Assembly: GCF_006494425.1 (NCBI RefSeq) | Contig: NZ_VHIV01000001.1 | Coordinates: forward strand, 1-64,000 | Origin: Bacillus dicomae | Lineage (GTDB): Bacteria; Bacillota; Bacilli; Bacillales; Bacillaceae_G | DNA length: 64,000 nucleotides | Reading direction: 5' to 3' | Part shown: positions 1 through 8,013 of the stretch, piece after piece | Position numbering within the stretch: position 1 is the first letter of the stretch | Layout of the letters: every line of letters begins with the position of its first letter | Made by a program: the position numbers and the translations under genes | The notes under the pieces: generated by a model | Databases searched by the model: none | What the model was told of the DNA's origin: nothing | Seen by the model: only the letters and a program-made list of their open reading frames with translations

Positions 1-5
1 ATGTT

Positions 6-81
<76 letters not shown>

Positions 82-90
82 TTTTTTTAT

Positions 91-163
<73 letters not shown>

Positions 164-169
164 TCCTTT

Positions 170-240
170 AGGGGCATAGTTTAAAGGTAGAACTGAGGTC
201 TCCAAAACCTCCAGTGTGGGTTCGATTCCTACTGCCCCTG
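170..240 (+). tRNA. tRNA-Trp (CCA)
   Basis: 71-nt cloverleaf with acceptor stem AGGGGCA/TGCCCCT, anticodon CCA in TCTCCAAAA, and discriminator G. CCA end not encoded. Confidence 0.96.
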
Positions 241-249
241 TAAAGTTAT

Positions 250-326
<77 letters not shown>

Positions 327-334
327 TATATTAT

Positions 335-409
335 TCCGCAGTAGCTCAGTGGTAGAGCTATCGGCTGTTAACCGATCGGTCGTAGGTTCGAGTCCTACCT
401 GCGGAGCCA
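335..409 (+). tRNA. tRNA-Asn (GTT)
   Basis: 75-nt cloverleaf with acceptor TCCGCAG/CTGCGGA, anticodon GTT in CTGTTAACC, discriminator G, encoded CCA. Confidence 0.97.
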
Positions 410-410
410 T

Positions 411-482
411 GGCCCGTTGGTCAAGTGGTTAAGACACCGCCCTTTCACGGCGGTAACACGGGTTCGAATCCCGTACGGGTCA
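411..482 (+). tRNA. tRNA-Glu (TTC)
   Basis: 72-nt cloverleaf with acceptor GGCCCGT/ACGGGTC, anticodon TTC in CTTTCACGG, discriminator A, CCA not encoded. Last tRNA of the array; a terminator follows 8 bases later. Confidence 0.96.
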
Positions 483-490
483 TAAAAAAA

Positions 491-518
491 AGAGTCAGCA
501 ATGTGCTGACTCTTTTTT
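491..518 (+). terminator. Intrinsic terminator of the tRNA array
   Basis: Ten-pair stem AGAGTCAGCA / TGCTGACTCT with a 3-nt loop and a T6 run, directly after tRNA-Glu. Confidence 0.9.
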
Positions 519-613
519 ATTGTGCGCTAATCCTCTTTTATCTACTAATTTTCCTGAAATAAATAAAGGAATTTAGGAAAAGCTATGGTATGTATAAAAA
601 GGAGGAGACAAAA

Positions 614-1033
614 ATGACACGAGTGAGAGACCTTATGAGTACTCATATTGTACATTGTACACCGCTAGACAATGTATACGAGGCTGCTGTAAAGATGAAA
701 GAAGAATCGATTGGATTGATTCCGGTTGTTGAAAATGAGCAAGTTGTTGGGCTTGTTACGGACCGAGATTTAGTTGTTCGAGGCATTGCTGAGAAACATC
801 CTGGATCTAATAAAATTACAAATGTAATGACAACAAATATTGTTTCAGTTTCTCCAGATGATTCTATTGAAAAAGCTACAGAGTTAATGGCACAGTATCA
901 AATTAGACGATTACCAGTAGTTGAGAGTGGCCAACTCGTTGGGATGCTAGCACTAGGTGATTTAGCTATAAAAGAATCGGCAGATGATCAAGCAGGATTT
1001 GCTTTAAGTGAAATCTCGGAGCATACGGAATGA
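614..1033 (+). CDS. CBS domain-pair protein
   Basis: A 139-residue cytoplasmic protein made of two CBS domains (about residues 7-60 and 72-125), the Bateman module that binds adenine nucleotides and related ligands. Recognisable CBS signatures are the MSTHIVHCTP entry, GLVTDRDLVVRGIA at the end of the first repeat, VMTTNIVSVSPDDSIEKA and QIRRLPVVESGQLVGMLALGDLA in the second. The start is the ATG after AAGGAGGAGACAAAA; an upstream in-frame ATG at 590 has no binding site. No fused catalytic domain exists, so it is a stand-alone sensor of the YhcV type (family knowledge); its ligand and partner cannot be told from sequence. It sits alone between the tRNA array and an orphan gene. Confidence 0.9.
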   Translation: MTRVRDLMSTHIVHCTPLDNVYEAAVKMKEESIGLIPVVENEQVVGLVTDRDLVVRGIAEKHPGSNKITNVMTTNIVSVSPDDSIEKATELMAQYQIRRLPVVESGQLVGMLALGDLAIKESADDQAGFALSEISEHTE

Positions 1034-1327
1034 AGCAAGACTTTAATTAGTGGGATAAATTACGTATAAAAATCAGATGCATTATACTAGTATATAGAAT
1101 TAAGCTAATATGTTAGCATGATGTATCTGAGACATTATATAATAAGTATACAGTTAGTAACTTCGACAGTTTATTTAAATTTGTCATTCCTAATTTTAAA
1201 TAAGAGAAAAAATGATATACTGATAGATATAAGTATTATGATAGATTTCGAATATAACAATATTTATTGTTAATGATGTAATAATGGATTAATATTTCCT
1301 ATGTAGACAAAAGGGAAGGGGAATTAT
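1034..1327. other. AT-rich intergenic stretch without a gene
   Basis: About 294 bases, very AT-rich. I see a loose inverted repeat (TCAGATGCAT near 1073 and ATGTATCTGA near 1121) and a small hairpin GCTAA-TATG-TTAGC near 1103. No T-rich terminator and no supported ORF; it presumably carries the promoter of the next gene. Confidence 0.4.
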
Positions 1328-2479
1328 ATGAAGGCTGTACAGCGCGATCCAAATTGGAATTTGGTTACAGATACATATATAGAACCAAATAATTTCGCTG
1401 AATTATTTTCTTTGCTTGTACCCTGTCATCCAAAAGGTGAAGGGAAAGAACGAACTATATTAGTGTGGAAAGAAAAAGAATTTTATAAAGAAGAAAATTT
1501 AGCGGCATTTATCGTATATGGAATGAATAAAGCAAAGAATTTACCGCAGTTTCATAAAGACGAAATTCCAACTTTAGTACGTATTCTTCGCTTATGCCAA
1601 GAGATTGGTTGGTATGAAGAAGCAAATACTTTTATGGTAACTCAAGGGCTAGCTGAGTTTGTTCACACTTCATTGGAATATGAAACGTGGGATCTTTTGA
1701 CGCAGGCGGTTGCTTTAAACTATTTAATTATTAAATATCGTATTGGTGAATTAACTGATAGGGATATAGAAATTTGGGATAGAGTTAAATTTAATGAGAA
1801 ATGTATAACAGACTGTAAACATCTATTATCCCATAAAGAAGTATTAGAATTTACATTCTTTTATATGTGTAAGAGAGCTAAGTCACTATCAAAAGAGCAA
1901 TTAAATAGTGATATGATGAGTCTAGCGATGTATTGTAATACTTTTGTGTATGACTTATATACACATGACTTATTACGAAAATATCGTAAGTGCACAGACT
2001 TCCTATCATATTATGGACCTAGTCAAGCGGTTCTAGCTTGTCAAAGAGCTGTACTTTCTCAAATTTCAGATCGATTAGACCCACTCAAGACTACTCATGT
2101 AGATGATTATTTATATGTAATGAAAGAAATGATGGAGCATATGACGATAGGAATAATGGATAGATATGATCATTTTATCGGAAAGTTATTATCATATGTG
2201 CCATTTTTCGAAATGATTCAAGTTCCACAGCATGCATATTATTGCGAAGAATTACTGTATATTTGTAAGGGCATTGAATATAAAGAAGAAATATTACGCA
2301 ATTATATATTTATACAATTACATGATTGTTTGCCATCATTCTTTAAACTATTTCTTAAAAATAAGCGTTATGCAACGATTCATGATATTCTGTTCTATTG
2401 GTGTGATGATGAACAAAGAATGGGTTTGGAGAAAAAATATAATCTTAGTTTCATTTATGAAAAATATGCTTGCGGATAA
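1328..2479 (+). CDS. Orphan hypothetical protein, 383 residues
   Basis: I do not recognise this protein. It is a 383-residue, probably soluble protein with no signal peptide or membrane segment. It is rich in aromatic and charged residues, contains about ten cysteines spread without a CxxC pattern, and looks mostly helical. The ATG is preceded by AAGGGAAGGGG at good spacing. It is flanked by an AT-rich region upstream and a strong bidirectional terminator downstream, so it is a single-gene unit. Codon use resembles the neighbours, so nothing marks it as recently acquired. Its high Tyr/Phe/Lys content is typical of B. cereus-group lineage-specific proteins, but a function cannot be assigned. 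Confidence 0.8.
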   Translation: MKAVQRDPNWNLVTDTYIEPNNFAELFSLLVPCHPKGEGKERTILVWKEKEFYKEENLAAFIVYGMNKAKNLPQFHKDEIPTLVRILRLCQEIGWYEEANTFMVTQGLAEFVHTSLEYETWDLLTQAVALNYLIIKYRIGELTDRDIEIWDRVKFNEKCITDCKHLLSHKEVLEFTFFYMCKRAKSLSKEQLNSDMMSLAMYCNTFVYDLYTHDLLRKYRKCTDFLSYYGPSQAVLACQRAVLSQISDRLDPLKTTHVDDYLYVMKEMMEHMTIGIMDRYDHFIGKLLSYVPFFEMIQVPQHAYYCEELLYICKGIEYKEEILRNYIFIQLHDCLPSFFKLFLKNKRYATIHDILFYWCDDEQRMGLEKKYNLSFIYEKYACG

Positions 2480-2512
2480 AGAGCATTGTTTATATAAAAA
2501 ATTAATATAAAT

Positions 2513-2549
2513 AAAAAAGGATCTCAAGTTTATGTGAGATCCTTTTTTT
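2513..2549. terminator. Bidirectional terminator
   Basis: Stem GGATCTCA / TGAGATCC (2519-2542) flanked by A6 on the left and T7 on the right, between convergent genes. Confidence 0.88.
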
Positions 2550-2550
2550 A

Positions 2551-2706
2551 TTAATAAAGCAAGGAGAACGCAATTAACACGAGAAATAACATCCCATAAA
2601 GGAGGAATTGTGCTGTATAGCTTCCTTGTATACCAAAAAAAGTATTTGTTTTTTTATATAAATTTAATATATATTTTAGCGGATTATCTTTGAAAGATTG
2701 GTACAC
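2551..2706 (-). CDS. Small membrane protein, 51 residues
   Basis: A GTG-initiated 51-codon frame on the minus strand, preceded by AGAGGAGA five bases upstream. The product starts VYQSFKDNPLKYILNLYKK and ends in one strongly hydrophobic helix (about residues 33-51) that runs to the C terminus. It begins 14 bases after the stop of the 110-residue membrane protein, so it looks like the third gene of the M23-peptidase operon, and its stop codon abuts the terminator at 2513-2549. Function unknown; similar short one-helix proteins are common in Bacillus. The ribosome binding site, the operon position and the exact fit to the terminator support it. Confidence 0.6.
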   Translation of the reverse strand: MYQSFKDNPLKYILNLYKKTNTFFGIQGSYTAQFLLYGMLFLVLIAFSLLY

Positions 2707-2720
2707 AGTGTCTCCTCTTT

Positions 2721-3053
2721 CTAAGCTTCTTGTTCGTGTTTCTTATTTTTAGGAACATGAATGTACCTAGCTATGAATAATAAAACAGCCATAAAGAATA
2801 CAGGAAATACGGCAGATAAATAAAAACCATTACTAATAATATTTGTTATCAGGGCACTTAATAGAAAGATGGCATTATAAATATGGGCAATTTTTTGTTT
2901 TAGTTGAACTTGAAAGGCTTCCATCATAATTTCTAAAGCAACAAAAGCAATGATAATAGATAAAAATACAGTATTTGTATTGTAAATAATTAAACAACAG
3001 ATTAAGCCGAAAAAGGCTAAGTATTCAATTAAGAGAGGTATATTGCGTGGCAT
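2721..3053 (-). CDS. Small multi-pass membrane protein
   Basis: 110 residues with about four hydrophobic segments (near residues 8-24, 27-45, 61-77 and 79-97) and a basic, charged C-terminal tail (HVPKNKKHEQEA), so an integral membrane protein with cytosolic tail. It starts five bases after the stop of the SH3b/M23 peptidase gene with only a weak AGGT binding site, which suggests translational coupling to that gene. I do not recognise the family. A role linked to the exported peptidase is possible but is only inferred from the operon. Confidence 0.75.
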   Translation of the reverse strand: MPRNIPLLIEYLAFFGLICCLIIYNTNTVFLSIIIAFVALEIMMEAFQVQLKQKIAHIYNAIFLLSALITNIISNGFYLSAVFPVFFMAVLLFIARYIHVPKNKKHEQEA

Positions 3054-3058
3054 ACAAT

Positions 3059-4219
3059 TTACCTAACTAAATATGGCAGTGGGTTTACTGCATTTGTTTT
3101 TTCAAAATTCCATTCTCCATTGTGTAATTCAAAATGAAGATGTTGCCCGTATGAATGACCTGTGTTTCCCATATGACCTACTAATTGTCCAGCTTGTACT
3201 TGATCACCAGCTTGTACAGCGCGATCTTTCATGTGAGCATAGACCGTTGTATATAATTTCCCGTTTATTTGATGGGCAATGAATACAACATTGCCATAGC
3301 TAGCTGAATAATATGATTTCACAACTTTACCTGCAGCCGCTGCCTGGATAGATACATTACCTTGAGCTGCGATATCTATACCGTAATGCATTTGTTCCCA
3401 GCGAATATCAAAGGTTGAACTAATTCTTCCTTGAGTAGGAAATTTGAAAACTGCTGGAATGGAAGTAGGTTGAGCTGTTTGAGCTTGTGATTGTGTTTGA
3501 TTTTGCATCACATAATGTTTTGCTACATATCCGTATCCTGTACCAAAACGGATTTTATACCAAGTTCCTACACTTTCCACTACTTGTATTTGTGTACCAT
3601 TTTGTAATGAACCAAGTAGTACGCTACTTGTACTAGCGTTGCTACGTACATTAAGTTTAGGTGTTGCAACTGTGTATTTCGTATTATTTTGAACTGTGAT
3701 GCCTTTTACTAAAGGCTGTGAACCATTAGACACGAATGCTTTTTGTACATAGCCTGTTTTGCCATTATGTAAAATTTTATACCACTCGCCTTGTTCTTCT
3801 TGAATGGTAACGAATTTCCCATTTGGTAATACATCTAAAATTGAAGATTCTAAATTAGGTTCAGAACGGACGTTTAATGCATTGGCATTGACGATGTATT
3901 GATTATTAGATTGAATTTTGTTTTTTAGTAGAATAGAATTTTTTTGTACGTAACCTACTTTATTATTAACAGATACTTTATACCAGCCATTAGTTGTTTC
4001 AAGTATGTTTACTTTCGTATTAAAGCGGATTGTATCAATTGATGGGCTATTTGCGTTATCTTTTGTATGTAAGGCTACTTGATCGACTTTGACATATCCA
4101 GCTTTCACAGTAGATAATTGTTCAGCGTTGGCTGTTTGTACATTTGTTTCTCCCATAGAAGGAAGTAAAGAAGCAATTGCGACAGTAGTTGCTGTTAAAG
4201 CGGTAGCTTTCATATTCAT
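3059..4219 (-). CDS. Secreted SH3b (x3) / M23 peptidoglycan endopeptidase
   Basis: A 386-residue exported cell-wall hydrolase. An N-terminal signal peptide (about residues 1-32, ending QTANA) is followed by three bacterial SH3 domains (about 41-98, 107-163, 180-236, the last two with the LNVRS signature), a Gln/Thr-rich linker, and a LytM/M23 metallopeptidase domain (258-386). The zinc site is intact: H278 and D282 in MHYGID, H329 in YAHM and H360/H362 in GQHLH. M23 enzymes cut peptide cross-links of peptidoglycan; SH3b domains anchor to the wall. GAGGAGGT lies 10 bases before the first ATG; a second ATG at 4213 is equally usable. First gene of a three-gene minus-strand operon. Confidence 0.92.
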   Translation of the reverse strand: MNMKATALTATTVAIASLLPSMGETNVQTANAEQLSTVKAGYVKVDQVALHTKDNANSPSIDTIRFNTKVNILETTNGWYKVSVNNKVGYVQKNSILLKNKIQSNNQYIVNANALNVRSEPNLESSILDVLPNGKFVTIQEEQGEWYKILHNGKTGYVQKAFVSNGSQPLVKGITVQNNTKYTVATPKLNVRSNASTSSVLLGSLQNGTQIQVVESVGTWYKIRFGTGYGYVAKHYVMQNQTQSQAQTAQPTSIPAVFKFPTQGRISSTFDIRWEQMHYGIDIAAQGNVSIQAAAAGKVVKSYYSASYGNVVFIAHQINGKLYTTVYAHMKDRAVQAGDQVQAGQLVGHMGNTGHSYGQHLHFELHNGEWNFEKTNAVNPLPYLVR

Positions 4220-4444
4220 ATAATAGAGACCTCCTCTAGTTGTATAGTTGTAATTTTATTATAGTATAAAGATATAATATAGTGGGTGTATTCACATAAA
4301 TGTAATATGAAATCAATATAAAAATAAATTTTTTGAGGATAATGATTCCTTTTTATCCAATTAATTAGGATAATAATTTCTAAGATAGAATATAAGTATT
4401 ATATAGCTTTGTTATTTTATTGATAATTGAGAAAATTAAAATAG

Positions 4445-4473
4445 TTGATGGTGTCTTATTACGGTGTTATACT
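4445..4473 (+). promoter_or_regulatory. Promoter of the thiamine operon leader
   Basis: TTGATG (4445-4450), 17-bp spacer, TATACT (4468-4473); would start RNA about 15-20 bases before the first TPP aptamer. Confidence 0.6.
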
Positions 4474-4493
4474 GACAGTGATAATTTTATAGT

Positions 4494-4588
4494 TTGCTAG
4501 GAGAGCTGGTGTTGCCAGCTGAGAGTAGGCCGTAAGCCTTTGATCCTTTTTATTACCTGATCTAGATTATGCTAGCGTAGGGAAGCAA
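4494..4588 (+). promoter_or_regulatory. TPP riboswitch (THI box), first of tandem pair
   Basis: Aptamer with P1 pairing TTGCT (4494-4498) to AGCAA (4584-4588), the conserved CTGAGA at 4519-4524 and ACCTGATCTAG at 4555-4565, and the final GCGTAGGGAAG. It binds thiamine pyrophosphate and, with the terminator at 4609-4643, should stop transcription of the thi operon when TPP is high. It has a second complete TPP aptamer 80 bases downstream. Confidence 0.95.
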
Positions 4589-4608
4589 TTCGGACACTAA
4601 TAGTGAGT

Positions 4609-4643
4609 CCCCGTTTCTTTACGTATAGAAACGGGGCTTTTTT
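4609..4643 (+). terminator. Expression-platform terminator of TPP riboswitch 1
   Basis: Ten-pair stem CCCCGTTTCT / AGAAACGGGG around ACGTAT, then CTTTTTT. Confidence 0.92.
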
Positions 4644-4665
4644 ATTTGAAAATTTCATATTGAAA

Positions 4666-4751
4666 CCACTAGGGGTGCTTGTTGTGCTGAGAGAGGAATA
4701 ATCCTTAACCCTTACAGACCTGATCTAGGTAATACTAGCGAAGGGAAGTGG
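4666..4751 (+). promoter_or_regulatory. TPP riboswitch (THI box), second of tandem pair
   Basis: P1 pairs CCACT (4666-4670) with AGTGG (4747-4751); CTGAGA at 4687-4692 and ACCTGATCTAG at 4718-4728 are conserved, ending GCGAAGGGAAG. The 3' P1 strand (GAAGTGG, 4745-4751) is also complementary to the first arm of the following terminator (CCACTTC from 4786), giving a clear antiterminator alternative: TPP binding holds P1 closed and frees the terminator. Confidence 0.95.
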
Positions 4752-4783
4752 AGCAACGAATAAATTATAATTTTATTTGCTGT

Positions 4784-4814
4784 AACCACTTCTTATTTAG
4801 AAGTGGTTTTTTAT
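4784..4814 (+). terminator. Expression-platform terminator of TPP riboswitch 2
   Basis: Stem CCACTTCT / AGAAGTGG followed by TTTTTTATTT, 31 bases before the tenA start. Confidence 0.92.
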
Positions 4815-4845
4815 TTAGATATATAAATTGGAAGGGGATAGAGAA

Positions 4846-5541
4846 ATGAAATTTTGCGATAGATTATTAGAAACTGTACAACCAGTTTGGGAGATGAGTC
4901 ATAATCATCCGTTTGTAGTAGGTATGGGGGATGGCACGTTAGAAAAAGATAAGTTTCAGTATTATATTATTCAAGATTATTTATATTTGTTAGATTATGC
5001 AAAGCTATATGCGATCGGTGTTGTAAAGGCAACGAATCCACAAGTAATGGGGAAATTCGCTGAACAAATTGATGGAATATTAAATGGGGAAATGACAATC
5101 CATAAACAGTATGCAAAAAGACTTGGAATTTCTATAGAGGAGATAGAGTCGGCAAAACCATCTGCTAAAAATTTAGCTTATACAAATTACATGATGTCTG
5201 TATCTCAAAATGGCACACTTGCGGAATTAATAGCAGCACTTCTTCCGTGTATGTGGAGCTACTGGGAAATTGGAAAGCGTTTAAATGATATTCCTGGAGC
5301 AAGGGATCATGAATTTTTTGGTGAGTGGATTCAAGGATATAGTTCTGAAGAATACGGTAACCTTTGTATTTGGTTAATAGATTTATTAAATGAAATGGCA
5401 GTTGGAAAGTCTGAAAAAGAGCTAGATCGATTAGAGGAGATTTTCCTATATTCCAGTCGATTTGAATATTTATTCTGGGATATGTCCTATCGTAAGGAGA
5501 TGTGGGGATTTGAGGAGCAAGAACATACTACAGTTTCATAA
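4846..5541 (+). CDS. tenA: Aminopyrimidine aminohydrolase / thiaminase II
   Basis: 231-residue TenA. It hydrolyses 4-amino-5-aminomethyl-2-methylpyrimidine (from degraded thiamine) to the HMP pyrimidine used for thiamine synthesis. The catalytic set known from B. subtilis TenA is present at nearly the same numbering: D44 in QDYLYL, C135 in LLPCMWSYW and E207 in SRFEYLFW. The ATG at 4846 follows GGAAGGGGATAGAGA; the longer frame from 4828 would start inside that site. First gene of the operon, directly under the tandem TPP riboswitches, and it overlaps the next gene by about 32 bases. Next to an HMP-precursor transporter, it serves salvage rather than thiamine destruction. Confidence 0.96.
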   Translation: MKFCDRLLETVQPVWEMSHNHPFVVGMGDGTLEKDKFQYYIIQDYLYLLDYAKLYAIGVVKATNPQVMGKFAEQIDGILNGEMTIHKQYAKRLGISIEEIESAKPSAKNLAYTNYMMSVSQNGTLAELIAALLPCMWSYWEIGKRLNDIPGARDHEFFGEWIQGYSSEEYGNLCIWLIDLLNEMAVGKSEKELDRLEEIFLYSSRFEYLFWDMSYRKEMWGFEEQEHTTVS

Positions 5542-6259
5542 TGTTTCTTTTCATTATGATGAGAAGCCAATCATCAATGAATTAAATGCTTCCATACAAG
5601 ATAAAGAGTTTGTAAGTATTATCGGACCGAGTGGATGCGGGAAAAGTACTTTATTTCGCCTTATTACAGGTTTAGAAGAAGCAAGTACGGGACAGATAGA
5701 GCTGACAGAAACAAAGAGCCATCCTGTAGGGTATATGCCTCAAAAAGATATGCTCTTGCCATGGAGAACGATTATTGAGAATGCTGCCCTGCCGCTAGAG
5801 TGCCAAGGTGTACAGAAGAAAGAAGCACAAGTAAAGGCAAAGGAACTGTTACATAAATTTGGTTTGCAAGGGTATGAGAAAAAATATCCGAAAGATTTAT
5901 CTGGTGGTATGAGACAACGTGTATCTTTTATTCGAACTTTATTAACAGGCGGGGAGATATTGCTGTTAGATGAACCATTTAGTGCGTTGGATGCTTTAAC
6001 GAAGGCCTCTTTGCAAGAATGGCTGTTTGAACAATGGAAAGAGTGGGAAAAAACAATTTTGTTTATCACTCATGATGTGGAAGAAGCATTATTTCTTTCT
6101 AATCGAATTTTTGTTGTAGAAGATCAACCGATAACCACTTTAACCGAGAGGGTTGTACCACTTGATCGTAATCGAACGAGAAAAGATTTATATAAGCCTG
6201 AAGTGTTAGCACTTAAAGATGAGCTTCTTAGTATGTTACAAAGGCAGGTACTCGTATGA
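5510..6259 (+). CDS. thiZ: Pyrimidine-precursor ABC transporter ATPase
   Basis: About 249-residue ABC ATPase of the nitrate/sulfonate/taurine importer type. Walker A GPSGCGKST, Q-loop MPQKDMLLPW, signature LSGGMRQR, Walker B ILLLDEPF and the switch His in ITHD are intact. No ATG is in frame near the start of homology; I chose TTG at 5510, nine bases after AAGGAG, inside the tenA 3' end. It energises import of the formylaminopyrimidine thiamine breakdown product with the permease and lipoprotein that follow (ThiXYZ family knowledge). It overlaps the permease gene through ATGATG at its stop. Confidence 0.93.
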   Translation: MRSKNILQFHNVSFHYDEKPIINELNASIQDKEFVSIIGPSGCGKSTLFRLITGLEEASTGQIELTETKSHPVGYMPQKDMLLPWRTIIENAALPLECQGVQKKEAQVKAKELLHKFGLQGYEKKYPKDLSGGMRQRVSFIRTLLTGGEILLLDEPFSALDALTKASLQEWLFEQWKEWEKTILFITHDVEEALFLSNRIFVVEDQPITTLTERVVPLDRNRTRKDLYKPEVLALKDELLSMLQRQVLV

Positions 6260-7011
6260 TGAACCGGTTGAAGGAGCTATTACCTGCCCTTACACTTTCT
6301 AGTATTTTACTTGCCTTTTGGGAAGTAGGAGCAAGAATTGTAGATGAAATGTACATTTTACCGTCACCGTCTGCAATTGTAATGAAAATATGGAAACTAA
6401 AAGATATATTATTTACGGTTCATTTGCCGGCAACATTATACGTCGTTTTAATAGGGGTGGCTATTTCTATCGTACTTGGGGTAGGGCTAGCGATGTTAAT
6501 GAATGCTAGTAATTGGATGGAGAGAGCATTTTATCCATTATTAATTGCCTCACAAACGATTCCTATTACAGCGCTTGCTCCGCTTTTCGTTTTATGGTTT
6601 GGATATACCATCTGGAGTAAGGTTGTTGTTACGGTTTTAATTACGTTTTTCCCAATTGCAGTCAATACGTATGATGGACTGCGCAGTACGAAAAAAGAAT
6701 GGGAGGAGCTTTTAGTTACGTATGGGGCAACGAAAAAAGATATTTTTCTTAAATTAAAATTGCCGTCTGCGCTTCCTTATTTTTTCTCAGCTTTAAAAAT
6801 TGCAGTACCGCTTAGTGTAATTGGGGCAGCAATTGGTGAATGGCTTGGTGCACAAGCGGGGCTAGGATATTTCAGTAAAAGAATGATGACGCAGTTAGAC
6901 GGAGCAGGTGTATTCGCACCCATTGTATTGTTATCATTATTAGCTATTTTCTTCGTCATACTTATTTCGATATTAGAAAAGAAATTCATTAGTTGGAGGA
7001 AGCATTCATGA
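6256..7011 (+). CDS. thiX: Pyrimidine-precursor ABC transporter permease
   Basis: 251-residue inner-membrane permease with about six helices and the binding-protein-dependent transport EAA motif near residues 155-175 (EELLVTYGATKKDIFLKLKLPSALP). That motif docks to the ATPase. It overlaps the preceding stop and ends in an ATGA overlap with the lipoprotein gene, so the three transporter genes are translationally coupled. Family resemblance is to SsuC/TauC/ThiX permeases; the position between tenA and thiY decides the substrate as a thiamine pyrimidine precursor. Confidence 0.93.
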   Translation: MMNRLKELLPALTLSSILLAFWEVGARIVDEMYILPSPSAIVMKIWKLKDILFTVHLPATLYVVLIGVAISIVLGVGLAMLMNASNWMERAFYPLLIASQTIPITALAPLFVLWFGYTIWSKVVVTVLITFFPIAVNTYDGLRSTKKEWEELLVTYGATKKDIFLKLKLPSALPYFFSALKIAVPLSVIGAAIGEWLGAQAGLGYFSKRMMTQLDGAGVFAPIVLLSLLAIFFVILISILEKKFISWRKHS

Positions 7012-8009
7012 AATTTTTTAAACGCATCTTTGTGTTTACATTATTAGTTGCAATGATTGCTGGATGTTCTAGTAATTCAGCATCAGATAAGGGTAAAAAA
7101 GAAAAAGAAATAACGGTCATGCTTGATTGGTACCCAAATGCGGTACATAGCTTTATTTATGCAGCAATTGAAAAAGGCTACTTTAAAGAAGAAGGAGTAA
7201 AGGTGAATATTAAATTCCCTTCTAATCCGACCGACCCATTAACGTTAGCAGCTGCAGGAAAAGTAACAGTGGGCTTATATTATCAGCCGGATGTTGTCAT
7301 GGCAAAAGCAAATGAACAAATTCCAGTGAAATCAATTGGAGCTGTTGTACGTTCACCATTAAATCATGTTGTATCGCTGAAATCAGCAGGCATTCAATCA
7401 CCGAAAGATTTAGAAGGAAAAACAGTAGGATACTCTGGAACACCTTTAAGTGAGATGTATTTAAAAACGATGGTAAAAGAAGCTGGTGGTAATCCTGATA
7501 CAGTGAAAGTAGTTGATGTTGGATTTGATTTAGTACCAGCCTTAATTACGAAAAAAGTGGATGCAGTAACAGGAGCATACATTAACCATGAAGTACCTGT
7601 TATGCGTCATGAAGGGCATGAACCAGCATACTTTAATCCAGCTGATTATGGTGTACCGAATTATCATGAGCTTGTGTTTGTAACTGGTGATAAAACGTTG
7701 AAAAAAGATAAAGAAGCGTTACAAGCTTTCTTGCGTGGTACGAAAAAAGGTTATGATTTCATGAAAAAAAATCCAGATGAAGCATTAAATATTTTATTAA
7801 ATCATCAAGAAAAAGAAAACTTCCCGCTTGTACCAGAAGTTGAAAAAGAAAGTATGAAAATTTTATTAGAGAAGATGGAAACAAAAGATGAGCCATTCTT
7901 ATCGGATTCAAAAGAGTCATGGGAGAAACAAAATAAATGGCTGAAAGATAAAGGAATGACAAAAGAAATCGTACCAGCTGATGAGTTATTCGAAAACATT
8001 TTAAAGTAG
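7008..8009 (+). CDS. thiY: Formylaminopyrimidine-binding lipoprotein
   Basis: 333-residue solute-binding lipoprotein of the NMT1/THI5-like family. The signal ends in the lipobox AMIAG-C with Cys20 as lipid anchor, followed by a Ser/Lys-rich linker and the substrate domain beginning ITVMLDWYPNAVHSFIYAAIEKGYF, a pattern typical of ThiY. The true start is ATG at 7008 after TTGGAGGAAG; it overlaps the permease stop by four bases. ThiY delivers N-formyl-4-amino-5-aminomethyl-2-methylpyrimidine to ThiXZ in related bacilli; TenA in the same operon then releases HMP after deformylation by an enzyme encoded elsewhere. Confidence 0.94.
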   Translation: MKFFKRIFVFTLLVAMIAGCSSNSASDKGKKEKEITVMLDWYPNAVHSFIYAAIEKGYFKEEGVKVNIKFPSNPTDPLTLAAAGKVTVGLYYQPDVVMAKANEQIPVKSIGAVVRSPLNHVVSLKSAGIQSPKDLEGKTVGYSGTPLSEMYLKTMVKEAGGNPDTVKVVDVGFDLVPALITKKVDAVTGAYINHEVPVMRHEGHEPAYFNPADYGVPNYHELVFVTGDKTLKKDKEALQAFLRGTKKGYDFMKKNPDEALNILLNHQEKENFPLVPEVEKESMKILLEKMETKDEPFLSDSKESWEKQNKWLKDKGMTKEIVPADELFENILK

Positions 8010-8013
8010 GCGA

